A stretch of 9,320 nucleotides of DNA from Candidatus Peregrinibacteria bacterium RIFOXYB2_FULL_32_7 (GTDB taxonomy: Bacteria > Patescibacteriota > Gracilibacteria > UBA1369 > GWF2-33-10), in the NCBI GenBank assembly GCA_001787465.1, contig MFXJ01000059.1:1-9320 (forward strand). The letters are read 5' to 3'. The notes under the pieces are model-generated. The model did not search any database and had not been told where the DNA came from. It was given only the letters and a program-made list of their open reading frames with translations. The position numbers and the translations under genes were made by a program. This document shows, in pieces, positions 1-6,083 of this stretch. Each line of letters opens with the position of its first letter. The first letter of the stretch is position 1.

Positions 1-2
1 AA

Positions 3-1307
3 AATTATGCTGGATGTTTGGCTGTAAAACGTTTTCAAGGAATATCTAATTTAGATGGAATTCTTTTTTTTACAGATGGGGATAGCTTATTAACTGATCC
101 AAGAGGAATTTCGCATCGACATGCATTAAAAGATGTATTTAAAAAGTTTGACGTAAATCCTCTTTTAGCAGGTGCGACCGGTGTATTTCGTTTTTTTTCT
201 CCTGATCATGATAAGGAAGAATTGAATTTGGCGATGATGTTGTTTCAGATTGAAACTGCAGTTAGATGTGGTTTGTCTAGATTATTAAATTTGCAATCTT
301 GGGGCGGATTTAGTGGTGGGAATATGGCGGCCAGAATGGATACTTTTGTGTTGGCAGGCGGAATACCTCATGTACCTGGAGGGGAAGATTCCGCTTTTGG
401 AATACAGGCAGGTAGGATCGGACGTACTATAGATAGTTTAACAAGTGTTTCGACACCAATGAGAGTTTCGTATCGTACAAATATTGGAAATGGTTTGGGG
501 ACGAGAATTGGGGAAGGGGTGAAAGATCTAGCGCGTAATCAATCTGAAATATTTCCAAGTGTGAGGCGAATTGGATTAGAATTGTTTTTTGTTCATGGGA
601 TAGTGTCTGATTTAGGTTATGAGGCTTTGTGTGCAAAATATTTACAAAATTATGTAAAAGAAGGGGACTTTTTAAGGTTTTTTTCACGAGAGTTTTATGA
701 TCAGTGCAGAACAAATTATCGTAACTTAAAAAATATAGGACATGTAATATTAAAAGTTTCTGATTATTTTAGATCAGTGCTGAAAACGGAAATTCCTTCA
801 TTATGTTTAGAGGATTATTTCTTAACAATTAAATCTTTATTCCAACAACAATTAAAATCAATGTTTGCAGATGATGATGTCCGGTGTGAGCGAGCAATTA
901 CAGCAACTCACGAATATTTTGCTTTATCTTTAAAAGGTAGAGAGGAGATGTTGAAAAATATTGAAGCGGCAAAAAAATTTCGAGATGAGAATCCGTGTTT
1001 TATTGACGAATCAGGAAAAATACCACGAGAAGTTTTATTTAGTGAAGATTTTTTATCTGCATTGCAATGTTTTATAAATAAATATTTTGATGAAGAAGAA
1101 CGAGTGGATGTTCGACCATATTTTTTACGTGAAATTGTAGAGATATTAAATGATTATAGTGATCCAGAAGATGTGTTAAATGAGTATGTTCGTACTTCTT
1201 ATGATCCTTTATTTTTGAGGGATTCTTCGATAAGAAGTGCTTATCTTATTACAGAAGCAGTATTTAGTTGCTTACAGGCAGTATCTAATTCATTAAAGCA
1301 TTTTTAG
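3..1307 (+). CDS. GT2-like glycosyltransferase, 5'-truncated by window edge
   Basis: Probable GT-A-fold, family-2-like glycosyltransferase that transfers a sugar from a nucleotide-sugar donor; the acceptor is unknown. The frame is open to the left edge, with codons for NYAGCLAVKRF before the first possible start (TTG at 18), so the true start lies outside the window. Numbering from that TTG: an FFTDGDS stretch (DGD at 20-22) fits the metal- and nucleotide-binding DxD motif; GGFSGGNMAAR (96-106) followed by GGED (121-124) fits the acceptor-loop and catalytic-base region of GT2 enzymes; the STPMRVSYR segment near 145-153 also fits that family. The remaining roughly 270 residues are acidic and aromatic-rich, with no motif I recognise and no clear membrane helix. 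It ends 91 bp before hisG and is separated from it by a promoter, so it is probably not part of the his unit. The general fold is fairly sure; the substrate is unknown. Confidence 0.7.
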   Translation, partial: NYAGCLAVKRFQGISNLDGILFFTDGDSLLTDPRGISHRHALKDVFKKFDVNPLLAGATGVFRFFSPDHDKEELNLAMMLFQIETAVRCGLSRLLNLQSWGGFSGGNMAARMDTFVLAGGIPHVPGGEDSAFGIQAGRIGRTIDSLTSVSTPMRVSYRTNIGNGLGTRIGEGVKDLARNQSEIFPSVRRIGLELFFVHGIVSDLGYEALCAKYLQNYVKEGDFLRFFSREFYDQCRTNYRNLKNIGHVILKVSDYFRSVLKTEIPSLCLEDYFLTIKSLFQQQLKSMFADDDVRCERAITATHEYFALSLKGREEMLKNIEAAKKFRDENPCFIDESGKIPREVLFSEDFLSALQCFINKYFDEEERVDVRPYFLREIVEILNDYSDPEDVLNEYVRTSYDPLFLRDSSIRSAYLITEAVFSCLQAVSNSLKHF

Positions 1308-1331
1308 TTTTTATTATTTTTTCTTTTCCTC

Positions 1332-1359
1332 TTGACAATTTTTTAATTTTGAATAAAAT
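1332..1359 (+). promoter_or_regulatory. sigma70-type promoter of the his operon
   Basis: There is a consensus -35 TTGACA (1332-1337), a 16-bp spacer and a -10 TAAAAT (1354-1359, five of six matches to TATAAT). The expected transcription start is near 1366, giving a 5' leader of about 33 nt before hisG at 1399. That is too short for a T-box, a histidine leader peptide or a riboswitch, which points to control by the overlapping operator. Confidence 0.75.
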
Positions 1360-1391
1360 TTTAACGTGTTAATATGCTAATACGTTAAAAT
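1358..1391. promoter_or_regulatory. palindromic operator overlapping the his promoter start site
   Basis: Two 14-bp arms (1358-1371 and 1378-1391) are inverted copies with 13 of 14 matches, separated by ATATGC. The palindrome begins in the -10 box and covers the predicted transcription start, the classic position for a repressor site. Read on the minus strand, the central 20 bp (CGTATTAGCA TATTAACACG) align without gaps to the E. coli trp operator consensus as I recall it (CGTACTAGTT AACTAGTACG) with 13 of 20 identities, including CGTA-TAG of one half-site. A TrpR-superfamily repressor (TrpR or YerC/YecD-like) is therefore a reasonable candidate binder; no such gene is in this window. Confidence 0.7.
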
Positions 1392-1398
1392 AAAATAA

Positions 1399-2274
1399 AT
1401 GAACACTAAAAATGAAAATTTAAAAATTGCGGTGCAGAAGAAGGGGAGATTGGCAGAAAAAAGTCTTCAATTACTGAAAGATATTGGTTTGGAATTTGAA
1501 TTAAATGAAAGGACTTTGTTTGTTAAATGTTATAATTTACCGATAGAGATAGTTTTGGTAAGAGATGATGATATTATAGCTTTGGTGAATGATGATTTTG
1601 CTGATTTGGGGATAGTAGGGGAGAATATTATTTTGGAATCGTCAGTGAAGGTAACAGAAATGATGCCTTTGGCATTTGGAAAATGTAGATTCGTATTGGC
1701 TTTACCAAAAGAAAGTAAAATAAAAAAGTTAGCTGATTTTCAAAATAAAAAAATTGCGACTTCTTATCCAAAAGTAACAAAAAAGTTTTTTGATCAAAGA
1801 AAAATAAAAATTGAAATCATATCTTTTAAGGGTGGTGTGGAGGTGACACCATATTTAAATATAGCCGATGGTATAGCTGATTTAACTTCGACAGGCAGTA
1901 CTTTGAAAACTCATGATTTAGTTGAATTTGAAGAGATTTTTAAGTCAGAAGCAAAACTTATAGTTAATCCAAAATCTTTACAAAATAATCAGAAAAAACA
2001 AAAGATTCTGAAGCTGAAAACTAGAATTTCTAGTCTAATTCAAGCTAAAAATACGAAATATATTATGATGAACGCTCCAGTTACAGCGATTTCGAAAATT
2101 ATAGAAATTATTCCAGGATTAGCTTCGCCAACTATTTTGCCTTTAAATAAAAAAAATTGGGTTGCTATACATTCTGTTGTTCCGGAAAATGTTTTTTGGG
2201 AGGTAATTGAAAAATTGAAAAATGTTGGAGCAACAGGAATTTTGGTTGGGCCGATTGAAAAGATGATTTTATGA
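1399..2274 (+). CDS. hisG: ATP phosphoribosyltransferase, long form (HisG_L)
   Basis: Catalyses the first step of histidine synthesis, joining ATP and PRPP to give phosphoribosyl-ATP, in the cytoplasm. The 291-aa length matches the long form (E. coli about 299), which carries its own C-terminal regulatory domain and does not need HisZ. Visible landmarks: KGRL (15-18), RDDDI (55-59), DLGIVGEN (69-76), ATSYP (120-124), and the PRPP-binding signature TSTGSTL (163-169). The C-terminal ACT-like histidine-binding domain (about 215-291) shows YIMMNAP (221-227), PTILPL (244-249) and PIEKM (285-289), all very close to the E. coli protein. The ATG follows an AT-rich leader with no Shine-Dalgarno. It is the first gene of the operon, directly downstream of the promoter and operator, and hisC follows after 18 bp. 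Feedback inhibition by histidine is expected from the domain layout. Confidence 0.96.
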   Translation: MNTKNENLKIAVQKKGRLAEKSLQLLKDIGLEFELNERTLFVKCYNLPIEIVLVRDDDIIALVNDDFADLGIVGENIILESSVKVTEMMPLAFGKCRFVLALPKESKIKKLADFQNKKIATSYPKVTKKFFDQRKIKIEIISFKGGVEVTPYLNIADGIADLTSTGSTLKTHDLVEFEEIFKSEAKLIVNPKSLQNNQKKQKILKLKTRISSLIQAKNTKYIMMNAPVTAISKIIEIIPGLASPTILPLNKKNWVAIHSVVPENVFWEVIEKLKNVGATGILVGPIEKMIL

Positions 2275-2292
2275 AGTTATAAATTTTAAATT

Positions 2293-3372
2293 ATGAAAAA
2301 ATTGGTTAGACAATCCGTTAGAAACATGAAATTGCTGAAGTGGGGTAATGTGCCTTGTACTTCGGCCGTGCGCTTGATGTTTGGAGAAAATCCTTATGTG
2401 TTTCAACCAGCTTTAAAAGCAGTCCGGCAAGAAGCGACGTTTATGAATTTTTATCCTGATCCGGTGAAGAATGATTTACGAGCGAAAATTGCTGATTATG
2501 TTGGTAAAGTTTTGACAGAAAATATTTTTTTAGGTAATGGCGAGGATGGTTTAATCGAATTAATCGCTAAGGTTTTTATTGAAGAAAAAGATGAAGTTTT
2601 GTTGATTGCTCCTAGTTTTCCGGCTTATTTAGCGGCAATTCAGCTGATGGGCGGAAAAGAAAAATATGTTTATTTGGAAAAAGATTTTTCTTTGGATTTT
2701 GATAAATTACAAAAGAGTTTGAAAAAGACAAAATTAGCTTTTATTGCTAATCCCAACAATCCAACTGGTAATTTGCTTTTAAGTTTTGAGCAGATTGAAG
2801 AAATTTTGAAATTTTATCAAGGAATCTTAGTAATTGATGAATGCTATTTTGAGCTTTCAAAAAATAAATCAGCAATTTCGTTAATTAAAAAATATCCAAA
2901 TTTAATTGTTTTGCGTAGTTTTTCAAAATCTTTTGGTTTGTCTGGTCTGCGAATTGGATATGCAATTGCTGATAAGGAGATAATGAAATTTTTTGAAAAA
3001 GCTGAAGGTTCAAGTCAGGTTTTTGCTGTTAATAGATTAGCTCAAGCTGGAGCAATGGCAGTTATGGATAATTTAAATTTGAATAAAAAATTTGTTCAAA
3101 AATTCCTAAAACGCAAAAAGGATTTTGAGAATAAATTAAAGAAAATAAAAGGAATAAAAGTTTTTGAGACCAGAACGTCTTTTTGTTTAATAAAAACAGA
3201 TTTTTTAGCAAAAGAAATAAAGGAAAAATTAATTTTGCAAAATATTTTCGTTAAAGATTGTAGTATTTTTGAAAATATGGATCCAGATTTAGTTTATTTG
3301 GGAGTGCCGAGAGAGGAGGATGAAGAAGAAGTTTTTGAAGCATTGAAATTAATTATGAATAATGAATGGTGA
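2293..3372 (+). CDS. hisC: histidinol-phosphate aminotransferase
   Basis: PLP-dependent class I/II aminotransferase that converts imidazole-acetol phosphate plus glutamate to histidinol phosphate. The 359-aa length is normal for HisC. Motifs: LMFGENPY (28-35), equivalent to the HisC L-x-NENP region; a PLP-phosphate loop GNGEDG (81-86); NPNNPTG (153-159); D182 and Y185 in IDECY; and the Schiff-base lysine K212 in SFSKSFGLSGLR (209-220). Fold-type-I aminotransferases are hard to tell apart by motif alone, so the specific call rests largely on its place between hisG and hisD. Its last codons (about 3352-3372) already lie in the period-7 DNA that fills the gap to hisD, so the extreme C-terminus (IMNNEW) may be repeat-derived. 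No Shine-Dalgarno is visible; the start is the ATG 18 bp after hisG. Confidence 0.92.
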   Translation: MKKLVRQSVRNMKLLKWGNVPCTSAVRLMFGENPYVFQPALKAVRQEATFMNFYPDPVKNDLRAKIADYVGKVLTENIFLGNGEDGLIELIAKVFIEEKDEVLLIAPSFPAYLAAIQLMGGKEKYVYLEKDFSLDFDKLQKSLKKTKLAFIANPNNPTGNLLLSFEQIEEILKFYQGILVIDECYFELSKNKSAISLIKKYPNLIVLRSFSKSFGLSGLRIGYAIADKEIMKFFEKAEGSSQVFAVNRLAQAGAMAVMDNLNLNKKFVQKFLKRKKDFENKLKKIKGIKVFETRTSFCLIKTDFLAKEIKEKLILQNIFVKDCSIFENMDPDLVYLGVPREEDEEEVFEALKLIMNNEW

Positions 3373-3412
3373 ATGATGAATTTTAGAACTGAGAACTGAG
3401 AGCTGAGAATTT
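3352..3412 (+). repeat. period-7 repeats at the hisC end (ATnnTGA then AGAACTG types)
   Basis: Heptads ATTATGA, ATAATGA, ATGGTGA and ATGATGA (3352-3379) run through the hisC stop codon. After a short break come AGAACTG, AGAACTG, AGAGCTG and AGAATTT (3385-3412). They lead directly into the GGTAATG array. The 7-bp spacing is exact within each block, with about one extra base between blocks. Confidence 0.8.
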
Positions 3413-3413
3413 T

Positions 3414-3546
3414 GGTAATGGGTAATGGGCAATGGGTAATGGGTAATGGGTAATGGGCAATGGGTAATGGGTAATGGGTAATGGGCAATGGGTAATGGGT
3501 AATGGGCAATGGGCAATGGGTAATGGGTAATTGGTAACTGGTAATA
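3414..3546 (+). repeat. GGTAATG heptamer tandem array, 19 units
   Basis: Nineteen uninterrupted 7-bp units: GGTAATG or GGCAATG for the first sixteen, then GGTAATT, GGTAACT and GGTAATA. C variants are at units 3, 7, 11, 14 and 15, so most of the array also reads as a 28-bp higher-order repeat (T T C T). Sixteen GGG tracts fall at exact 7-nt spacing with 4-nt loops, a canonical G-quadruplex pattern on the mRNA-like strand. The minus strand reads as a repetitive PITHYPL peptide, which is an artefact of the repeat. The type resembles the short tandemly repeated heptamers known from cyanobacteria. Confidence 0.95.
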
Positions 3547-3593
3547 ATTTTATAAAAGATATCCCAATTACTGATTACTAGTTACTAATTACT
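3526..3593 (+). other. 20-bp stem-loop in the hisC-hisD intergenic RNA
   Basis: The last heptads of the array (3526-3545) pair with 3574-3593, formed by ATTACTA, GTTACTA and ATTACT. The stem has 17 Watson-Crick pairs and 3 G-U wobbles at 7-nt intervals, closing a 28-nt loop. The hairpin ends 41 nt before the hisD ATG. No T-run follows directly, so it does not look like a normal intrinsic terminator. It could block exonuclease decay or affect hisD expression, but that is inference. Confidence 0.6.
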
Positions 3594-3621
3594 TTAATTT
3601 ATAATCTATAATCTATAATCT
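3567..3621 (+). repeat. period-7 repeats before hisD (ATTACTn and ATAATCT types)
   Basis: ATTACTG, ATTACTA, GTTACTA and ATTACTT (3567-3594) are followed by three ATAATCT units (3601-3621). On the other strand the first group reads AGTAATT/AGTAACT/AGTAATC, that is, inverted relatives of the GGTAATG array. The AT-rich units create several TATAAT strings that could act as chance -10 boxes, but no good -35 partner is visible. Confidence 0.75.
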
Positions 3622-3634
3622 AAAATTTTATAAT

Positions 3635-4936
3635 ATGATTCAAATTTATAAATGGTCGGAAATTGATCCTAAAATTAAGATGAAAATTATGCGTCGAGCT
3701 GTTGCTGATATTGATTCTATTAAAGATCAAGTTGCTTTGATTATTAAGGATGTGAAGGAGAAGGGCGACAGTGCTTTGGTAGATTATATTCGAAAATTTG
3801 ATAATCCTGATTTTGATATAAAAAATTTAAAAGTATCAGCAGAAGATATTAAAACAGCTTATGAAAAAGTGAATCCTCAAACTTTGGAAATGATAAAAAA
3901 ACAGATTTCAATTTCAAAAAAGTTTCATGAATATCAGGCGGAACAATTGAAAAAAGTTGAGAATTGGGAAATTGAAAGCACGAAAGGGGTTATTACTGGG
4001 CAAAGAGTAACGCCGATTGATGCTGTTGGTTTATATGTGCCAGCAGGTAAAGCACCACTTCCAACTGTTTCACAAATTTTGACAGTTACAGCAAAAGCGG
4101 CAGGAGTTCCAAGAATAGTTGTTGTATTTCCACCTACTGGAGATCACTATGAAATTATTGTTGCGGCTAATGAGGCTGGTGCAACTGAAATTTATCGAGT
4201 TGGGGGAGTAGCTGGAATTTCAGCTTTGGCATACGGGACTGAAACAATTAAACCAGTAAATAAGATTGCTGGTCCAGGTTCGCCATGGGTTCAAGCGGCA
4301 AAATTACAAGTTTTTGGGCAGGTGGGGATTGATATGTTATCTGGTCCATCAGAAGCGATAATTTTGGCTGATAAAACTGCTAATCCGGTTTATATTGCGG
4401 CTGATATTTTGGCTCGATGTGAGCATGGGCCTGATTCAGCTGGAGTTTTAATAACTGATAATTTGGAATTAGCTGAACAGACAAAAGTAGAAATTTTAAA
4501 ACAATTTGAGACTTTGAATCGAAAGGAATATATTAAAAAAGCTCTTGAAGCTTATAGTGCTTTGATTGTGGTAGAAAATTTTGATCAGGCAATAGATTTA
4601 ACAAATGAGTATAGCCCAGAGCATTTGGAAGTAATGATTGAAAATCCAAAATCTTTACTCCCTAAACTTCGAAACGCTGGATCAATATTTTTGGGTAATT
4701 TTGCTCCCGTGGCAGTTGGAGATTATGCGAGCGGAACGAACCACTGCTTGCCAACAGGTAATGCTCCAAAATTTTCTTCTCCCGTTTGTGTAAGTATGTT
4801 TCAAAAAACTTCTGAATACCAGATTTTGACAAAGGAAGGTTTAGATAATTTGAAACCAATTGTGCAGATGATTTCTGATGTGGAGGGGTTGGATGCACAT
4901 AAGAGGAGTGTTGAAATAAGATTTAATGAAAATTAA
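3635..4936 (+). CDS. hisD: histidinol dehydrogenase
   Basis: Zinc- and NAD-dependent enzyme catalysing the last two steps, histidinol to histidinal to histidine. The 433-aa length is typical (E. coli 434). Landmarks: VGLYVPAGKAPLPT (131-144), GPGSPWV (213-219), IDMLSGPSEAIILAD (232-246), EHGPDSAG (263-270), the catalytic pair E329-H330 in SPEHLEVM, D363 in the GDYASGTNH segment (362-370), and H422 in AHKRS near the C-terminus. By alignment from memory with E. coli HisD, zinc ligands H262, D360 and H419 correspond to H264, D363 and H422, but ligand Q259 appears replaced by R261 (next to C262). The ATG follows an AT-rich leader (ATTTTATAAT) without Shine-Dalgarno. A 262-bp repeat-filled gap separates it from hisC, so its translation or dosage may be partly independent. 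The family call is secure. Confidence 0.96.
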   Translation: MIQIYKWSEIDPKIKMKIMRRAVADIDSIKDQVALIIKDVKEKGDSALVDYIRKFDNPDFDIKNLKVSAEDIKTAYEKVNPQTLEMIKKQISISKKFHEYQAEQLKKVENWEIESTKGVITGQRVTPIDAVGLYVPAGKAPLPTVSQILTVTAKAAGVPRIVVVFPPTGDHYEIIVAANEAGATEIYRVGGVAGISALAYGTETIKPVNKIAGPGSPWVQAAKLQVFGQVGIDMLSGPSEAIILADKTANPVYIAADILARCEHGPDSAGVLITDNLELAEQTKVEILKQFETLNRKEYIKKALEAYSALIVVENFDQAIDLTNEYSPEHLEVMIENPKSLLPKLRNAGSIFLGNFAPVAVGDYASGTNHCLPTGNAPKFSSPVCVSMFQKTSEYQILTKEGLDNLKPIVQMISDVEGLDAHKRSVEIRFNEN

Positions 4937-4940
4937 TTTG

Positions 4941-4958
4941 CTAAGTCGGGGATGACAT
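4941..4958. repeat. possible remnant of a dispersed palindromic repeat
   Basis: The short hisD-HAD gap contains CTAAGTCGGGGATGACAT, which on the minus strand reads ATGTCATCCCCGACTTAG. It resembles one arm of the GTCAT-type palindromic repeats common in many bacterial genomes, and starts with the same TGTCAT as the element at 7320-7401. No partner arm is visible, so this is only a weak call. Confidence 0.3.
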
Positions 4959-4981
4959 TACGCTTTTAAAAACTTATTTTT

Positions 4982-5689
4982 ATGAAAACGATATTGTGGG
5001 ATATGGATGGAGTACTAATTGACTCTCTTGGTTTGGATTTGAAAGTTATTAATCCAATTTTGGAAAAAGAATTTGGGGTGAAAAATGGAGTTTCGAAAGA
5101 TTTTTTGAAAAGTATTTTTGCTTGTGCTGTGCCTGAATTTTGTAAAATGATTTTGGAGAAAATCGAGAAGTATTCAGAAGAAAATTTGAATAAATTTATT
5201 GTTCAATTTGAGGAATTTAGAAGGAATGCAAAGTTTGATTTGTTGCCTAATGTTGCAGAAAGTTTGGAGAAATTTAAAAGTCAAGACGCTGTGCAATATG
5301 TAGTTTCAAATAATAAAGAAGAAGATATTAAAAGAATTTTGAAAAATTGTGGAATTTTAAAATATTTTGAAGATGTGATTGGTTATGATACGTTTGGAAA
5401 AATCGCGAAAAAACCAGCGCCGGATATTTATATTTTTGTGATAGAAAAAGTTTTGGAAAAGTTTAAGAAGATAAAGCAATTTTATGTTTTTGAAGATTCG
5501 TGTGTCGGTATTAGATCAGCTGTTGGTGCGAAAATGGAGGCACATTGCCCTCCTTCGTTGAAACTTCGGCGGGTAAACAATGTGCCTGTACGGGTAATTG
5601 GAGTTGCTACAGGGGCAGATAGTTTTGAGAATTTGGAGAAAGCAGGAGCAGATATAGTTATTTTTTCTTTAAAGGATTTTATAATTTAA
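4982..5689 (+). CDS. HAD-superfamily phosphatase (subfamily I), candidate histidinol-phosphate phosphatase
   Basis: Cytoplasmic HAD hydrolase of the phosphoglycolate-phosphatase/beta-phosphoglucomutase type. Motif I DMDGV (7-11, nucleophile D7 and acid/base D9), a helical cap at about 15-85, motif II S109 in VSNN, motif III K144 in KKPAPD, and motif IV EDS (171-173, Mg binding) are all present. The C-terminal VIGVATG and AGADIVI segments complete the fold. Residues 186-203 are an extra in-frame segment coded by a palindromic element; without it the sequence reads GAKM-RVIGVATG, the usual family pattern. It lies 45 bp after hisD, where hisB often is, so it may supply histidinol-phosphate phosphatase activity (inference). 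It is not the HisB-N type by motifs and could instead act on another sugar phosphate. Leucine codons are mostly TTG. Confidence 0.85.
   Translation: MKTILWDMDGVLIDSLGLDLKVINPILEKEFGVKNGVSKDFLKSIFACAVPEFCKMILEKIEKYSEENLNKFIVQFEEFRRNAKFDLLPNVAESLEKFKSQDAVQYVVSNNKEEDIKRILKNCGILKYFEDVIGYDTFGKIAKKPAPDIYIFVIEKVLEKFKKIKQFYVFEDSCVGIRSAVGAKMEAHCPPSLKLRRVNNVPVRVIGVATGADSFENLEKAGADIVIFSLKDFII
5537..5590 (+). repeat. in-frame palindromic element inside the HAD gene
   Basis: Perfect 10-bp inverted arms AGGCACATTG (5538-5547) and CAATGTGCCT (5578-5587) enclose a CCTCCTTCG...CTTCGGCGGG core that can pair partly with itself. The core is much richer in GC than its surroundings. The likely inserted stretch is exactly 18 codons (EAHCPPSLKLRRVNNVPV). 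It adds sequence just after motif IV, in a place where HAD proteins normally run straight from AxxAGM to VIGVATG. No target-site duplication is obvious. Confidence 0.8.
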
Positions 5690-5699
5690 AATTTATAAT

Positions 5700-6083
5700 A
5701 TGTCTCATAATTGTAAGGCTGTTATTGTTCATTGTATAGATTTTCGTTTTCAGAAAGCTTTGAATGAATTTTTGCAAAAAAATGATTTGATTGGAAATAT
5801 TGATCGGATTTCAATTCCGGGTGGAGTTAAGGATATGAAAAAAGTTTTGGAATATGTTGAGCTTTCTGTAAAATTGCACGGAACAAAAGAAGTTTATTTA
5901 GTCAATCATCAGGATTGTGGGGCTTACGGCTTAGGTGAAATTGAATTTACTAAAGAAAAAGAAATTCATAAAAAAGATTTGGAAAAAATGAAAAAGATTT
6001 TAAGTGAAAAAATTCCTGGTTTGAAAATAAATATTTTATTTTTGTTAAAAAATGAATTCGCGCCTTTAAATTTTTCCTTATGA
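5700..6083 (+). CDS. short beta-carbonic-anhydrase-like protein
   Basis: A 127-aa protein with the beta-carbonic-anhydrase zinc signature: C12-x-D14-x-R16 in HCIDFRFQ, then PGG (40-42), and H70-x-x-C73 in VNHQDCGAYG. The three zinc ligands (C12, H70, C73) and the Asp-Arg pair are all present. It is clearly shorter than typical beta carbonic anhydrases (roughly 170-230 aa): the region between the CxDxR motif and HxxC is compact and the C-terminal helices look reduced. It may hydrate CO2, bind zinc, or do something else; a short CA-like family of unknown function is equally possible. It starts 10 bp after the HAD gene and its TGA stop overlaps the next ATG (ATGA), implying translational coupling to the phosphotransferase. 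No histidine-pathway role is known. Confidence 0.75.
   Translation: MSHNCKAVIVHCIDFRFQKALNEFLQKNDLIGNIDRISIPGGVKDMKKVLEYVELSVKLHGTKEVYLVNHQDCGAYGLGEIEFTKEKEIHKKDLEKMKKILSEKIPGLKINILFLLKNEFAPLNFSL

Noticed and set aside
18..20. TTG codon as the start of the glycosyltransferase gene
   Set aside because: The same frame is open to the window edge and the upstream codons fit the family pattern, so the gene simply begins outside the window.
427..714. Minus-strand frame opposite the glycosyltransferase gene
   Set aside because: No recognisable protein features, and it lies wholly within a better-supported gene. The same applies to minus-strand frames at 4662-4898 and 6351-6656.
1360..1398. Histidine attenuator, T-box or leader peptide before hisG
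   Set aside because: The predicted leader is only about 33 nt, with no run of His codons and no T-box-like structure.
3294..3509. Minus-strand reading frame with PITHYPL repeats
   Set aside because: It is only the complement of the GGTAATG heptads and the hisC end; a 7-bp repeat without stops in a given frame stays open automatically.
3414..3621. CRISPR array
   Set aside because: Units are 7 bp with no spacers; this is a simple tandem array.
3628..3634. TATAAT directly before the hisD and CA-like gene ATGs as a -10 box
   Set aside because: It abuts the ATG, so transcription would start inside the gene; more likely just an AT-rich initiation region.
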